NCBI GenBank assembly: GCA_003164305.1
Contig: PLSZ01000573.1
Span: 5,117 to 27,175 of the forward strand
Reading direction: 5' to 3'
Origin: Acetobacteraceae bacterium
GTDB taxonomy: Bacteria; Pseudomonadota; Alphaproteobacteria; Acetobacterales; Acetobacteraceae
DNA: 22,059 nt
A program made the position numbers and the translations under genes. The notes under the pieces were generated by a model that did not search any database, had not been told where the DNA came from, and saw nothing but the letters and a program-made list of their open reading frames with translations. Positions 21,701 through 22,059 of this stretch are shown piece by piece (the first letter of the stretch is position 1; each line of letters starts with the position of its first letter).

Positions 21701-22059
21701 ATGAACACGTTCTGGAACACGTATTCGGTCTGATGCGGATAGGTGGACGAATGCGCGCCGTGGTCGTCGCCGGAGATCGCCAGCACGCCGCCATGCGGGT
21801 GCGTGCCTGCCATGTTGGCGCAGTGGAACGCGTCGCCCGACCGATCGACGCCCGGCCCTTTGCCGTACCACATGCCGAACACGCCATCGAACTTCTTGCC
21901 CGGAAACGCGTCGAGTTCCTGGGTGCCCAGGATCATGGTGGCGGCGAGGTCTTCGTTGACGCCGGGCTCGAAGCGGATGTCGTGCGCGGCCATGAGCTTC
22001 TTTTGTGCCCAAAGCTCCCGGTCCAGGCCGCCGAGCGGGGAACCGCGGTAGCCGGAAAC
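18796..22059 (-). CDS. Indolepyruvate ferredoxin oxidoreductase, fused subunits (5' end cut by window)
   Basis: A thiamine-diphosphate iron-sulfur enzyme that oxidatively decarboxylates aryl- or branched-chain 2-oxoacids to acyl-CoA, passing electrons to ferredoxin. It fuses the parts that archaea make as IorA and IorB. The frame stays open to the window edge: 22 codons upstream of the ATG at 21993 encode VSGYRGSPLGGLDRELW, a conserved N-terminal block, so the true start lies beyond and 21993 is internal. About 1087 residues are seen, against roughly 1150 for the family. In order they are FxPGVNEDLAAT and the pyruvate-oxidoreductase domain, then CAGCPHATSTK and a ThDP-binding GDGTYQHSG...NDAVAMTGGQ. 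A ferredoxin-like cluster follows (CENCGDCSTQSGC, then CNVDLSCLKGFCPSF). The gamma domain comes next (FAGIGGGGIVTAGAIL). The C-terminal DUF6537-like region ends by the tandem repeats. Confidence 0.93.
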   Translation of the reverse strand, partial: VSGYRGSPLGGLDRELWAQKKLMAAHDIRFEPGVNEDLAATMILGTQELDAFPGKKFDGVFGMWYGKGPGVDRSGDAFHCANMAGTHPHGGVLAISGDDHGAHSSTYPHQTEYVFQNVFMPVLNPASIQDVLDLGLAGYALSRYSGLWVAMKTTAETMEQAATAIVHSGARFVVPDFVVPSHGLNVDHSLRFPAERAELERRMIDERLPAALAWARANRLDRLISGTSDAPIGLITVGKAHEDTLHALKRMGLDRHPQLAIYKIGMTWPLETEGLRDFARGKRFILVIEEKRGFVESQIRDALYHLPADERPEISGKTTPRGEPLLSPLMELSPESVAAGMTRFLSGAGMNLPDLPSPPVVSRSASLLKRVPAFCAGCPHATSTKLPEGSFASAGIGCHFMALDDGDQTRTFTHMGGEGAPFVGLSSFTDMKHMFANIGDGTYQHSGILAIRQAAAAGTRMTYKLLFNDAVAMTGGQPAEGAPTVPMLAAQIAAEGIKRIAIVADEADRLPPKSALPPGVTTHIRADLDAVQRSLRDYEGPSVLIYDQVCATEKRRRRKRGSMAQATKHVMINEAVCENCGDCSTQSGCIAIEPVETPIGRKRRINQSACNVDLSCLKGFCPSFVTLPGPPVAPAADTSWESREAALGAGLPTPLVPSPEVWRGLFAGIGGGGIVTAGAILAMAAHLEGRHVKTLDFTGLAQKNGAVVAHVQIASDPDVLDVVRIPLGTANVMLAADIAVGCSPGVLERNASDAVVIGNLDLAATAEFKRDSLLSIDAMLHRRTIEKVTDAKKSVWLHGVLLAERLFGNSQAMNTLLLGLAWQRGLIPVGEAAILRAIELNGAAVALNKRAFLWGRILAEKPELTAEILGQVDPAPLELPELIEARAAFLVEYQSAAYAERYRSVVRDVMASETAVTGRAGALTRAAAEGLFRLMAYKDEYEVARLHASASYANGVVFHMSPPLVTRIDPRTGRRNKIAIPGWLALPLFRVLRHGKTMRGTALDPFGYQAERQAERALIEQYVADLRALLPRLRPETMPTAIDLAALPETIRGFGPVKDNARAKAQARRPVLLAALDAPPVVAMAAE

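Noticed and set aside
21993..21993. ATG at 21993 as the true start of the indolepyruvate oxidoreductase
   Set aside because: The 22 upstream codons to the window edge encode the conserved GYRGSPLGG block, so the start is outside the window.

Overview
The window is GC-rich DNA, packed with genes, and reads as a chromosomal stretch of an alphaproteobacterium. I lean towards Rhodospirillales/Acetobacteraceae, from the fused indolepyruvate ferredoxin oxidoreductase, the Liv-type ABC transporter next to a short-chain dehydrogenase, an Ala/Lys-rich histone-H1-like tail, and an interspersed palindromic repeat of a kind familiar in this class. That placement is inference. I see no rRNA, tRNA, insertion sequence, phage gene or CRISPR array. 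Both ends cut genes: mutS at the left edge and the indolepyruvate oxidoreductase at the right edge.

Layout. (1) 1-752 (-): the 5' part of mutS. (2) 753-952: an intergenic patch with at least three copies of an interspersed palindromic repeat. (3) 953-6910 (-): a compact transcription unit running leftward: cupin protein with a basic histone-like tail, livK-, livH-, livM-, livG- and livF-like transporter genes, then an SDR that lacks the usual catalytic residues. Most junctions overlap by one base or lie within a few bases. (4) 6974-8792 (-): a beta-propeller lactonase-family protein and a CbiX/SirB-type chelatase-like protein. (5) 8867-9811 (+): an anthranilate phosphoribosyltransferase-like (TrpD2/YbiB-type) protein, divergent from the chelatase gene. 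(6) 9808-13520 (-): a four-gene operon of a TauD-type dioxygenase, a D-2-hydroxyacid dehydrogenase and two related polysaccharide-deacetylase/allantoinase-fold proteins. An MFS transporter at 13617-14852 (+) is divergent from it. (7) 14833-16962 (-): a glycogen-debranching-type glycoside hydrolase, divergent from a PaaI-type thioesterase and a second lactonase-family propeller at 17038-18623 (+). (8) 18624-18795: a second copy of the palindromic repeat, followed by a degenerate 20-bp tandem array. (9) 18796-22059 (-): the fused indolepyruvate ferredoxin oxidoreductase.

How the genes may work together. Regions 3 and 6 look like two catabolic modules for small organic acids or amides. In region 3 a periplasmic binding protein and ABC importer are co-transcribed with candidate modifying enzymes. 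In region 6 an MFS permease sits opposite an oxygenase, a hydroxyacid dehydrogenase and two hydrolases probably acting on C-N bonds. No substrate can be named from sequence alone. The items most worth a second look are the H1-like/cupin fusion, the four-gene oxygenase-dehydrogenase-hydrolase-hydrolase operon, the SDR with degenerate active site, the repeat family with its tandem derivative, and an inverted repeat overlapping the thioesterase ribosome binding site.
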